Assembly: GCA_017506865.1 (NCBI GenBank)
Contig: JAFCMP010000519.1
Coordinates: forward strand, 372,001-436,000
Reading direction: 5' to 3'
Origin: Tribonema minus
Taxonomy: Eukaryota; Sar; Xanthophyceae; Tribonematales; Tribonemataceae
Length of the DNA: 64,000 nt
Shown here: positions 35,201-47,200 of the stretch, piece by piece
Layout: each line of letters opens with the position of its first letter
How positions within the stretch are numbered: position 1 is the stretch's first letter
The notes under the pieces: generated by a model
What the model was told of the DNA's origin: nothing
What the model saw: the letters and a program-made list of their open reading frames with translations, nothing else
Database searches by the model: none
Program-made: the position numbers and the translations under genes

Positions 35201-38200
35201 TCCGCATGCAGAAGTGGTATGCGTTTCAACTGCAATGTATGGAAGCGATGCAACTCAGCCAACGCTAGGGTTCCGATGTAACCCTGATTGCAATTCATAG
35301 CGCGGTGCATGCAAGCATGCGCAGCTGCTGCGGAGCGGTTTCGCTGCAACAAACGCACTGCTTGCTATACAGCTATAATGCGGGGAGGCCAGTATCATGA
35401 TACCTATTTAGCCCTACATCTGATTCTACCATAATCTCCAATCGGCGTCAGGCAGCCCAAACGCTGTGGACTTTCGTGCTTCACGCACAGCACTGCTTCA
35501 AGCACAGCAGTACTTCAAGTCAGGCATACACACCCTGGTCCATCAGTGACTTGCGCCCCAGTCAGAGTGAGGTCTTCCTGAAGAACTCCAGCGCCTGCTG
35601 GTGGTGGTGGTTGAGCCGTGCCACTCAGCTGACTCCTGATGGCGCCACCTGGGAATTGATCCTGCACATGCACAATGCACATCTATGCATTTATAATTTA
35701 TGAGTCGGGGCAGGACACTCTGAATCACGCAGCACTTCAGGCTCAGCTACTTTCTGCCTTATACCGAGCCTGTGAGTGGGCAATGCAATAGATCCGCTCC
35801 GCCCATCCACGACCCTGAAACCCAAAAAGCAACCGAGCACTTATGCTATAGTGAGGTCAGTCAAGACACTCAAACTGTTGAGGTTCGATGATAGTTGTTT
35901 GTTGGCCTCACTCAGATGCACCAGAAGAGCTCTTGGTTGTTGAAGTTGAGACGGGCGGAGCCGTGCTATTGCACGTTGAGCAGTGATATGACAGTTGAAG
36001 TTAGCATGAAGTCGAAGTATGAATATCACCGTTGAAGCACAATATCACATCAGGATCAATGACAACTTCAACAAGTGAGTAGTCAGCAGATGCCCCTGAC
36101 ATGGGGCTACAGCATGCCATGACCCAGCTCAATGCCATTTCTGCCCGGGAGACTTTTTACTACTGGGCAAGGGCCTCGGTTGCTTCTTGGCTTTCAGGGT
36201 CGCGGATGAGCGGAGCGGATCCTGATGCCGCATGCACACAATACAGCGCATGCGTGATGCTAATGGTGACAATGCGTTCCAAGCTAAGCTAAAATTAGTC
36301 TGCTGAACCCCGGTGCCCTCGTGCCATCTCCCTTTTAGACTTCAAGTGCATACTAAAGCTGGTACTATGCTTGTCAAGCAGTGCAACTTCGGTCTAAGCA
36401 CAGTGCGTGGACTCATGGTGCCACCGAGTCACCTCAGCACGGTTCGGGCTGGACTACAATGTACGAGTATGTGCTAGATTTGTCGCGGCTGAAGAACAGT
36501 GTGAGAATTCCGTAAAGCAGCGCATGAGCACAGAGTGGACACAACTGGCATTTACTTGTGCAGACCGACCACACGATGTCGACCAGCCGTCAAGCAGAGT
36601 ACTGTTGACAGCCCTGCGGGTACACCTGAGCTAAGACCACTGCTGTTTACTCAGAGGCTCTCACCGTGTGCACGTTGACGTAGTAGTCCGTCGGCGTCTT
36701 CACCAGCGCCTTGGCCTGCGCATGCGTCAGTGTGATGCACGCCTGCAGCGGGTTTGCGGTGAGATCCGCAATGCCCCCAAAGAGGTCCACGTACTGTGTG
36801 CGTAGGACAGGGTGGTGCGCAGAGCCCAGTGAGAAACATGCCTGAGCACTGACTTTGGGGGTGATGGTAGTAGGTAGGTATGTGTAAATTTGTGCCCAGC
36901 CATGCCTTCATCGGGCTGCCAGAGCACGCATTGCGTGCGTGCGACAGGGCGATGCGCGGAGGGCTAGTGAGAAACGTGCCTGAGCACTGACTTGGGGGTG
37001 ATGGTAGGTAGGTATCCGTGTGCATGGTATCGTGTGCCCGACTGTGCCTGAAGGCGGCATACAGGCTCCCAAACAAGAAGGGGACGGACAGCAGCAGCAG
37101 CTCCGCTGGACGGCACGAATGCAGTGTGCTCATGGCTGGTTCAGCATTGAAACAGTTGAGGGGCGGTCCTGTTGCGACATGTAAGTCTGACAGCTGAGTG
37201 GTTTCAAGCTGCGCACTTGTGGGCTGACAAGGCCTTGAACGCGAGTTCAATTCCTACGGGAAGCACAACGTAAACAGTACAAAACAAAATCGGATGTGAT
37301 GGAACCGGCATTCGCCCATCACCTGGCCAAGGTGTTCACGACGCTGCTTGTTGAGCCCGAACTGCTGCCGGAGCAATCGCAACGGCTTCTCCGCGCCGCG
37401 GCCCTCTCAGGCATAGGACAGAAGCGGCGTCCGATCGCCTGCTCCAGTGTCTGGCGCAGACTCCTCGGGTCCACAGCGGCACGGGGTGTCAAGGGCAAAA
37501 TATCGGGGCTGCTGGCCTCCATGTCGCAGTTTGGCGTAGGATACCGGTCTGGCGTCGAGCATGTGGCAGCGCGCGCGCGCGTGTGGCACGAGCTGTATGG
37601 CACCACTATCCAGCTGGACTGTGAGAACGCATTTAACAGTGTGGATCGCGCCGCCATTGTGCGGGGACTTATGCTCTTCTGTCCGGAGCTGCTCCCGCAC
37701 TTTGAGTCCGTATACTGTGGTGACACTGCCCCAGAGATGCGAGTGGAGGTGAACGGTGAAGCTCGCATTATCTGCTCCCACCTAGGGTGCCAGCAAGGGG
37801 ACCCTCTAGGGCCGCTGTACTTTGCAGTGGCAGCGGCATTCCTACTCTTCTACCCTGATGGAGTGAGTGCGACGCCCGGCAGTATGCCGGCCTACGGCCA
37901 CAGCACAGCGGAACCGCCAGCCCCGCACTGCGCTTTCCTGGATGACCTCAACGTGCTGCAAGCTGCCTACTTCGACGATGCAGCGGCCGCTGGGGTGGCA
38001 GAGGTGATCCGTCGGCTTGCGGCAGGGGGCCTACGCGTTCGACCAGACAAGTCGCTGGCCATTGCCATGCGCGGCACAGTGTTTGATGAAGCGGCCAGAG
38101 CACGCCTGCGCGCCCTTGACATACCGTTTGTGGACGCCACCATGCCAGAATCCAGTCAGGGCTTTACGTCGGTCGGGGTACCGGTAGGGCACCCAGCCTA

Positions 38201-41200
38201 TGTGCATGCTGCCATGAGCAAGCATCTTGTTGACGCAGGGACATGGCGATTGTCGTGGCAGCTAGCTGGGATGGCGCGGCATCACCTACAGGCAGCACAA
38301 TTCATTCTGCGCAGGTCACTGACAAAGCGCATGGGCTTCTTAGCTCGGGTCGTTGACACGGCTTTGAGTGAGACATGGCTGCACGCATTTGACGGGTTCT
38401 GTGCATTGACGCTTGAACGCATGCTGCACCTGCACGGCTGCGCTACCGCGGCAGTCATGAAGTCACACCTGCTGGCCGCCTGCACTGCTGGTGACAATGA
38501 GGTAGCCAGCAGTGGCAGCGTGCTGGTATTGCCGCGCTTGGGCCCGCCAGAACTCACGGACATCGCAGTGCCACTGCGGGCGTCACGGTTGCCGGAGCGA
38601 CGAGGCGGTCTGGGCATGCCGCTTTTGGGGCTACTGGCACCAGCCGCATACACGGCCCAGGCATGCACAACACTGCGGCCTGCAATAATTCATGCCACTG
38701 TGGCAGCAGGGGCCCTGAGGCTCGGCACTGACGAACACGGCGCAGTCACCTGGTTCGCGCAGCACTCATGCGCAATACGCGAGGACCAGGGACTGCCGCC
38801 AATCATCGAGGCCGTGCGACGCTCTACGCGAGCGCTGACAGCTGATGGCGGCGAAAAATCACGCACAGCTGTGGCCGAGCAGCTCCCAGCATCGTTGCTA
38901 CGGTGGGCAGCGGATACAACGGCCGCAGCGTCGACGCTCCCCACTGCGGTGCAAGCGATCTACGCCGCAACTGCCGTCACGGAGACGGGGACCACTGAGC
39001 CAGCCCCACACACCCACGGCATTGTGCCTGGCGCCGAGGCGGCCGCTGCGGCGGCGACCGTACCTGGCCCTCAAGCCGCTGCCGCGGCTGCCTCTTCCAC
39101 GCCCGCTAAAACACAAACTAGCGCGGAAGAAAGCAGCTGCAGCGGCGGGCAGGAGGACGACGACGACGACTGGGAGGCCTATGCTGACGAGATCTGCAGA
39201 AAGGTAGTGCCCCGCCGCCGGCGCGGTCACTTCACGCACGGACTACAAGCCGGCCTTTCAAATGTTCTTCGACGTCAATACGAGGACTGCCTGGTGGAGG
39301 ACCTAGAGGCTGCCTCGGCTGGTGCCGTGGGCAAGCCGACGCAGGCTACACTTATTGGTGACTTGCGTGACACCAGCCGCCGCCGCCAACAGGCTAGCGC
39401 GCGGGTCCTGGCGCAGCTGCGCAGCCAGCGTGCGTCCGGGGCAATGGCGTGGATGAGCGTGCCACCCGCTGCCAATGACCGCCCGGGTGCGGCGCCCATG
39501 TCCAGTATGGCAGCAGCCACGATGATTATGGTTGCGATCTTTATAGACGGGTGGGGCATACAGGGCGAGGTGTGCCCATGGCGGTGCAGTGACGTGAGCC
39601 CCACCTCCACGCATGCGATCAGCTGCCCCAGCCAGCACATACGGGGGCACAACGCGACACACACTGCCCAAAAGCGGTGCCTACAGCGCATCTTGAGACA
39701 GCACCATGTCTCTATTGTCCGCAATGAGGACGCTAGCGTCTTCAAGGTACCGGGGTATCGGGCGGACACAGTCATTGACCCAGGGTGTCTGCACTTTAGC
39801 AGTGCATACCGTAACAAGGGAATAGTGCTAGACACAAGTGTGCGCGCACCCACAGCGAGCTCGTACCTGACAGGCAAAACAAATGCCTCGAACACGGACG
39901 GCTATGCTGCTGGGGTGGGGGAGGACGCGAAGGTCAAGCACCACACCGGCACCTTGACGTCATCTTGGGCTTTTGTGCCATTCGTGCAGGAGTCGTACGG
40001 ACGGCTGGGCAAGCAGACAAGCCTTTCTGTTAAGGAGTTGGCAATGCACTCAGCACTGTGCTCAGGGGGGGGGAAGGCAGATGTGTTACGCAAGGCCGGG
40101 TTAGCTAAGCGTCAGATCCTCATTGAGCTGAGCATATCGCTGGCGCGGGAGTTGGCGGAGCGCGTCATGGCGTACACACGTGGAGCGCGAATGCTGGGCT
40201 GTGTTGCGGCGCCGGTATCCAAACTCCTAGTGCACAGCGCAGACTAGGCTGCTGCGTTGACGCAAGCTTTTCGATTGCATAGGCAACCCGGCCTCCCTTG
40301 GGCCTTTATAAATACAAGTCCATACGTACAAAACAAAAGCTTCAGCAACCTACAGATAAAGAGATTTGTTTTTATAGGCCGCACTTGAAGTTGAGCATGA
40401 AGTTGCAGACACCGCCTGCTCTGCGGACTCTTCGCCTTCACTTGTCCTGCTGCGCACTCTTGAAAGAGCTTGCTGGGTCGTATCCTTTTCTTCATGGCTT
40501 ACTGTGTACACAGAGTTTGTACAGTGTCTGTGAATGCATCACAGGCAGCAATGGAGCTCCCAAGTCGTTGCCACATCGGCTGGATCATGTATAGTGCAGC
40601 TTGCAATGTTGCAGGCATCCCAACTGTGAGTGCTGGCAATAAAACCGACCCCCTGACAAGGCCTGCTTGCAGCCATGCCAGCGCGATGTATGGTACAAAG
40701 CTCACGAGTACACCTGTGCACCCACTACAGTACACTACAGTACAAACTGGCCTGTGGAGCGTCACTCACCACGTCCCCGTCCACGCCAGCTGCGCCCTCG
40801 TGAATGTGCTCTGCAACGATGCCCTGTAGGTTGGTCTTCATGGTGAAGCACAGCGTGCGGCCTGCTATGGCAAATTTGGCGGTGCCCTGACCTGCGGGAT
40901 CACTGTTTGCAGGGGACGACAAAAAAAATCATAACAGGATGACAGTGATGGAGCTGTGCGTGCTGCTGCGTCTGGTCGATGACTAGCAATGGTAGGCAGG
41001 TACTGCGTACTGCTTTTTGGCAATCACTTCCCTCAGGCTGCATGCTGCGGGAGAAGACTCGCGTAGTGACCAACCTAGACCTATTCCCGGCCTTCCTTTC
41101 AGTTCCAGTCAGAAGCTGGAGAGGAGGCAGGCCGCTTTTCATCAAGTCAACCATGGCTTCGGGTCGAGTTCGAGGAGCGAGCAAGAAGTCAAGCTTTCTT

Positions 41201-44200
41201 TTTTCCAGCAAGCAAAGCACAGCTTCAAGCCAGGCATACATACATACCCTGGTCCATCCGTGACCTGCGCCCCAGTCAGGGCCAGATCTTCCTGGAGAAC
41301 TCCTGGGCCTGGTGGTGGCGGTTGAGCCGTGCCACTCAGTTGACTCCTGATAGCGCCACCTGGGAATTGATCCTGCGCATACGGAATATACATGTATATG
41401 TACATGAGTTCACATGCAGCAGTACTTGAGGGCACTTGCTGCATTATACTGAGCCTACAATGAGTGGGCATGCACATACAGCACATGCATCGTGCGAATG
41501 CTATGAATGCCATGTACAACAATATGCGTTTCAAGCTAAGCTGAAACAGTCTGCTGGGCCCCGGTGTCTTTGTGCCATCTCCCTTGTAGTTGGAAGCAAC
41601 GCTCATCCCGGTGCCCACACCGCTGTGCGCTCTCACCGTGTTCACATTGACGTAGTAGCCCGTTGACGTAGTAGTCCCGCACTTCCAACTCCTCATCAAG
41701 ATTGGCAGTTTCAGGTTGTGTGTCAGCGTTCACACAGATTCATCTGAGCTAACACCACTGCTGTGCGCTCTCACCGTGTGCACGTTGACGTAGTAGTGCG
41801 CAGGCGTCGCCACCAGCGCCTGGGCCTGCGCAAACGTCAGCGCGATGCACGCCTGCAGCGGGTTCGCGGTAAGATCCGCGATGCCCCCAAACAGGTCCAC
41901 GTACTGCGTGCGCGCGACAGGGCAGATGATGCCTGAGCACTGACTTCGAGGGTAATGGTGTGTGGATCATATGTGTATTTTGTGCCTGGCCATGTCTTCA
42001 TCGGGCTACCAAAGCACTTACTGCGTGCGTGCAACGGGATGATGCGCGGAGGGTGAGTGAGAAACGTGCCTGAGCACTGACTTGGGGGTGATGGTAGGCA
42101 GGTATATGTGTGCATTGTATCGTGCGCCCGGCTGTGCCTGAAGGAGGCGTTCAGGCCGCCGCAGCAAGAGGGCACTATAGACAGCAGCAGCAGCTCCGCT
42201 GGTGGGCATGAATACGGTGTGCTTGTATAGTACATGGCTGGTTCAGCATGTGAAGCGGGGGAGGGGCGGTTAGCAAGGTGCGGCACTTGAAATTGAGCAT
42301 GAAGTTGCAAGCACAACCCTGCCTGCCTTGCAGGCGCTTCACCTTCACTTGTCCTGCGGCGCATACTTGAAAGAATTCGCTGGGTCATGGCTATTTCTTC
42401 ATGGCTTACAGTGTAAAAAGAGTTTGTTTAGCGGTTGTGGCTGCATCACAAGCAGCGATGGAGCTTTCAAGCCACTGCCACTCAGCTGGAATATGCACAG
42501 AGCAGCTTGCAAAGACGCAGGCATTGCAAGTGTGGGTGCGGGCAATTAAACCTGCCTCTTCTCCAAGCCCCGCTTGCAGCCATGCGAGCACGACATATGG
42601 TGTGATATGGTACAAAGCTCATGAGTAGAAAGCTCATGAGTACACGTGTGCACCCACTACAGTACAGACTGGCACGTCACTCTGCGCACAATGGAACATC
42701 ACTAACCACGTCCCCGTCCACGCCAGCGGCGCCCTTGTGAATGTGCCCTGCAACGATGCCCTTGAGGTTGGTCTTCATGGTGAAGCACAGCGTGCGGCCC
42801 GCTATGGCAAATTTGGCGGTGCCCTGGCCCGCTGGATCTCTGTTTGCAGGGCAAGCAGACATTAACAGCAAGATGAAAGTGACTGGGTGCTCATGTCATA
42901 TGTGGCTGCGACTTCTCAATGGCTGTGTAGCAATGGTAGACACATCTTGCGTGCTGCTTGTTGGCAATCGCTTCCTCCAGGCTTGCATGCTGCAAGCGCA
43001 AGTATTGAACCAGCGCGCCAGTGCGGTCATCCACCATGCGCGCGCTATGTGCTTTCAAATAATAGCATACTTTGAGTGTACATGGACTGCTTTAGTCAGA
43101 GAAGCAGTTGACCTGCGCATGTCCCATGCTCTTTTCACTGCACCGCGTGTGCATGTGCAGCATGCAGGTTCACGCGTATCTGACATGTACTGATGGGGGG
43201 TTCAGCAGTGAACGCCACTTGCTTGCATGCATCTCGTACGCACCACATTGCATGCCTGAGCTAGTCGTTGTGGCATATAAGAGCACTCAAATCGCTCAAT
43301 TTCAGCCATGGTGGGCGCCGGTGTTTGATGCCACTGAGGCCCGCATGCTCAATTGTGTGCATGCGCACTTGTTGCCACTGAGGCAAGCATCGCAACTGCC
43401 ATTTATTGAAGCGGCACACTTCAGCCAACACGAGGGTTACACTCTCGCAGTGTCCTTGTCTTCAATCATAATCCAAAGCATACAAGGGCGTGCAGCTGCT
43501 TTGACGCGGTATTGACCTGAAACGCGCAGTGTGCCGAGCAGGAGACTGAGTGAGCACGGAGGCTGGTATCATCATACCTACCTAGCCCAATTCCCAATCC
43601 TATCCCAAGACCATTCAGAAGCCGGAGCTAAGGTAGGCACTCTACACACGCGTGAGATACTTTTCATCAAGTCAAGCATAACTTTAAGCCAAAATATTTG
43701 TTTTCTTCGAGCACAGCACTATTTCAAGTCAGGCATACATACATACCCTGGTCCATCAGCGACCTGCGCCCCAGTCAGGGTGAGGTCCTCCTGTAGAACC
43801 CCTGGGCCTGCTGGCGGTGGGGGAGCAGTGCCACTAAGTCATTGTTGCAGCGGTCTACGCGGTCTCGGTGACGGTGTGGCAGGCCAAGCCTCAGGCCACT
43901 GGCAGCACGCAAAAATCAACAGGGCTGGTGCTGGCACAACTGATGGGGCTGCCAGCGGTATTCGCACCGGCGACTCCAGCTCAGCCTGACTGCCATCTGG
44001 ATGTGCTGTGGACGCCGCCTGGGCTATATACAAATGTGGGACACTTTGAACTGCTTGTCGCCCCTGCGGCAGCTCCGCCCTTGCCAACCACTATGACAGC
44101 GTCGGCGACCACTCAAGCTGACAGCACCCACATCACGGCTCCGAGTCGGACACAGCCCCGTACTGCGCTGCAGTTGCCACAGCAGCCTGAGCCCCTGAGG

Positions 44201-47200
44201 TGTCCACTATGCACACTGGCATTTTGGCAGCTTGGTCAGAAAAAGGACAGCAAACAGCGAGGCAAACTGTCAGCTGCGAGCCGCATGGCACCGGTAGTGG
44301 CCCACTTCAACGGTGGTAGCTGCACGAGGTCGATGCTGAACCCTGAGGCGAGCACATCACACTGTCAGCAAAATCCGGCGGCAGCATACGCCAAGGGCAT
44401 CCGGCAGCAGGTTGATCACGACCCATCCGGTGACCGTGCCCCTTCAGGCAGCAGTACCTGCAGCACTGGGGCACACCATGCCAAGCATGTGCAGGAGATG
44501 AGCACCATGTATGGTTGCACGGCAGAAGACTTCCTACGGGCGGTAAGGAAGCTGCGTGCATGCACAGGTGCCTGCGGCCTGGTCCATATGTCAGCCAGCG
44601 CGGGGCAGAGGCAATGCGCGCTGACCTCGCCATGCCACACGTGTCGACGGAATGGAAGCGCCCCCACGCGCGCACGCCCGGCAGTACCCCCGGGCCAGTC
44701 CGAGGGCGGGGGTGCGGGTAGCGACGGCGCGGCCGCGGCGGCGGGGGCTGCCGCAGCGACACCTCCAAAACTACCGGCGGTGCCGGCTAGTGGCGCTGCC
44801 AACTCAAAGTCTAGCAACAAACGCCCGGCGGCCACGGCAACCGGCGCGCAACGCCGGCGCCGAACGGCAGCTGCTGCGGCACCGCCTAGCAGCGCCGGCA
44901 GCCGCACTCAGTCTGACAGCCTGAGGCTGCAGGACAGCAGCCCCCCCCACGGGACGGCCGTGGGATGGGCGGACATGGACTTGGACCCGCCGGACGATGC
45001 CGCGTCACCGCCCCCCCCGACCACCACCACCAGTGGCAGGCCCTCAAAGCCCCAGTCACGAGCATCCCTGGCTTGGGACCTCTCGACGCCCTCGGTCGTC
45101 CACGCACTTGACCAGACCAATGAGGCGGATCTACTGCTGCTGCGGTTCACCACGACTGCCAACCCCTTCCCCACTCAGCTGCAGTGCACCCAGTGGGCAC
45201 GGCTAGTGGAGCACGCCACACGACTACTGGCGGACGCCACAGACAGTGCACGTGAGGCGGCACGGGTGCGCCTCCACCATGGTGCCGGGGCGTTTGCTCA
45301 TCAGGTTTCTCAGACTCTAGTGCAGCGCGGCTACAGGCTGCTGCACCTGCTAGCAGCGATGGCCTTTGGTAGGCAACCGGAGGGAACCGGTATGCCGCCT
45401 GCGGCCCGGCTGGCAGCGTTGCTGTCTGGCGACTTCGCGGAGCTACTGAGAAAGACGCTGTCAGCAGCAGCGGCGCTGCGGGCCCCCAAACCAAACAACG
45501 CAGCTATGGCGTCGGCACAAACGAACTTCGATGCCGACTGGACGGAGGCTGACTCCAGGCAGCAAACAGCATGCGCTGCCCTCTCAGGCAAGCGACGGGG
45601 GGTAGGCTTGGCTGCCGCACGACTAGAGGCGCGTGAAGCATGCGCCCCAGCAGACGAGGTCACGGCACAGGTGCTGGCAGCAGAGCACCCTGAAACTGGC
45701 ACCCGGCCGGGGGTAGTCGATACGCCAATGGAGCAAGTGCGCGGCCTGGTACGCGACGCCCGGCGGCACTGCTTACACAGCGCAGGGGTGGCAACGACCA
45801 CCGGGCCAGCTGGCAGCGGCAGTCCTGTCTTCGAATCGGGTCAGGCACATGATCACAGCGATAGGCCTGAGGATGCTGCCAGCGCAGCCGGACGGCGCCT
45901 CGAGGTGGAGGCGGCAGACATACTGTCGACCTTGTCCGCAGCAGGGGCGGGGAAGGCAGGAGGGCTGGACGGCCTACGCTATGAACACCTCTTGATGGCC
46001 GCTGGGCCTGGTGCACCAGTGAAAGCTGCCACCCGCCCCGTGAGCAGTGCCTCGCCAGGACTAGCTGGTGATTCAGAATCAGATGTGATGGAACCGGCAT
46101 TCGCCCATCACCTGGCCAAGGTGTTCACGACGCTGCTTGTTGAGCCCGAACTGCTGCCGGAGCAATCGCAACGGCTTCTCCGCGCCGCGGCCCTCTCAGG
46201 CATAGGACAGAAGCGGCGTCCGATCGCCTGCTCCAGTGTCTGGCGCAGACTCCTCGGGTCCACAGCGGCACGGAGTGTCAAGGGCAAGATATCGGGGCTG
46301 CTGGCCTCCATGTCGCAGTTTGGCGTAGGATACCGGTCTGGCGTCGAGCATGTGGCAGCGCGCGCGCGCGTGTGGCACGAGCTGTATGGCACCACTATCC
46401 AACTGGACTGTGAGAACGCATTTAACAGTGTGGATCGCGCCGCCATTGTGCGGGGGCTTATGCTCTTCTGTCCGGAGCTGCTCCCGCACTTTGAGTCCGT
46501 ATACTGTGGTGACACTGCCCCAGAGATGCGGGTGGAGGTGAACGGTGAAGCTCGCATTATCTGCTCCCACCTAGGGTGCCAGCAAGGGGACCCTCTAGGG
46601 CCGCTGTACTTTGCAGTGGCAGCGGCCTTCCTACTCTTCTACCCTGATGGAGTGAATGCGACGCCCGGCAGCATGCCGGCCTACGGCCACAGCACAGCGG
46701 AACCGCCAGCCCCGCACTGCGCTTTCCTGGATGACCTCAACGTGCTGCAAGCTGCCTACTTCGACGATGCAGCGGCCGCTGGGGTGGCAGAGGTGATCCG
46801 CCGGCTGGCGGCAGGGGGCCTACGCGTTCGACCAGACAAGTCGCTGGCCATCGCCATGCGCGGCACAGTGTTTGATGAAGCGGCCAGAGCACGCCTGCGC
46901 GCCCTTGACATACCGTTTGTGGACACCACCATGCCAGAATCCAGTCAGGGCTTTACGTCGGTCGGGGTACCGGTAGGGCACCCAGCCTATGTGCACGCTG
47001 CCATGAGCAAGCATCTTGTCGACGCAGGGACATGGCGATTGTCGTGGCAGCTAGCTGGAATGGCGCGGCATCACCTACAGGCAGCACAGTTCATTCTACG
47101 CAGGTCACTGACGAAGCGCATGGGCTTCTTAGCTCGGGTCGTTGACACGGCTTTGAGTGAGACATGGTTGCACGCGTTTGACGGGTTCTGTGCATGGACG

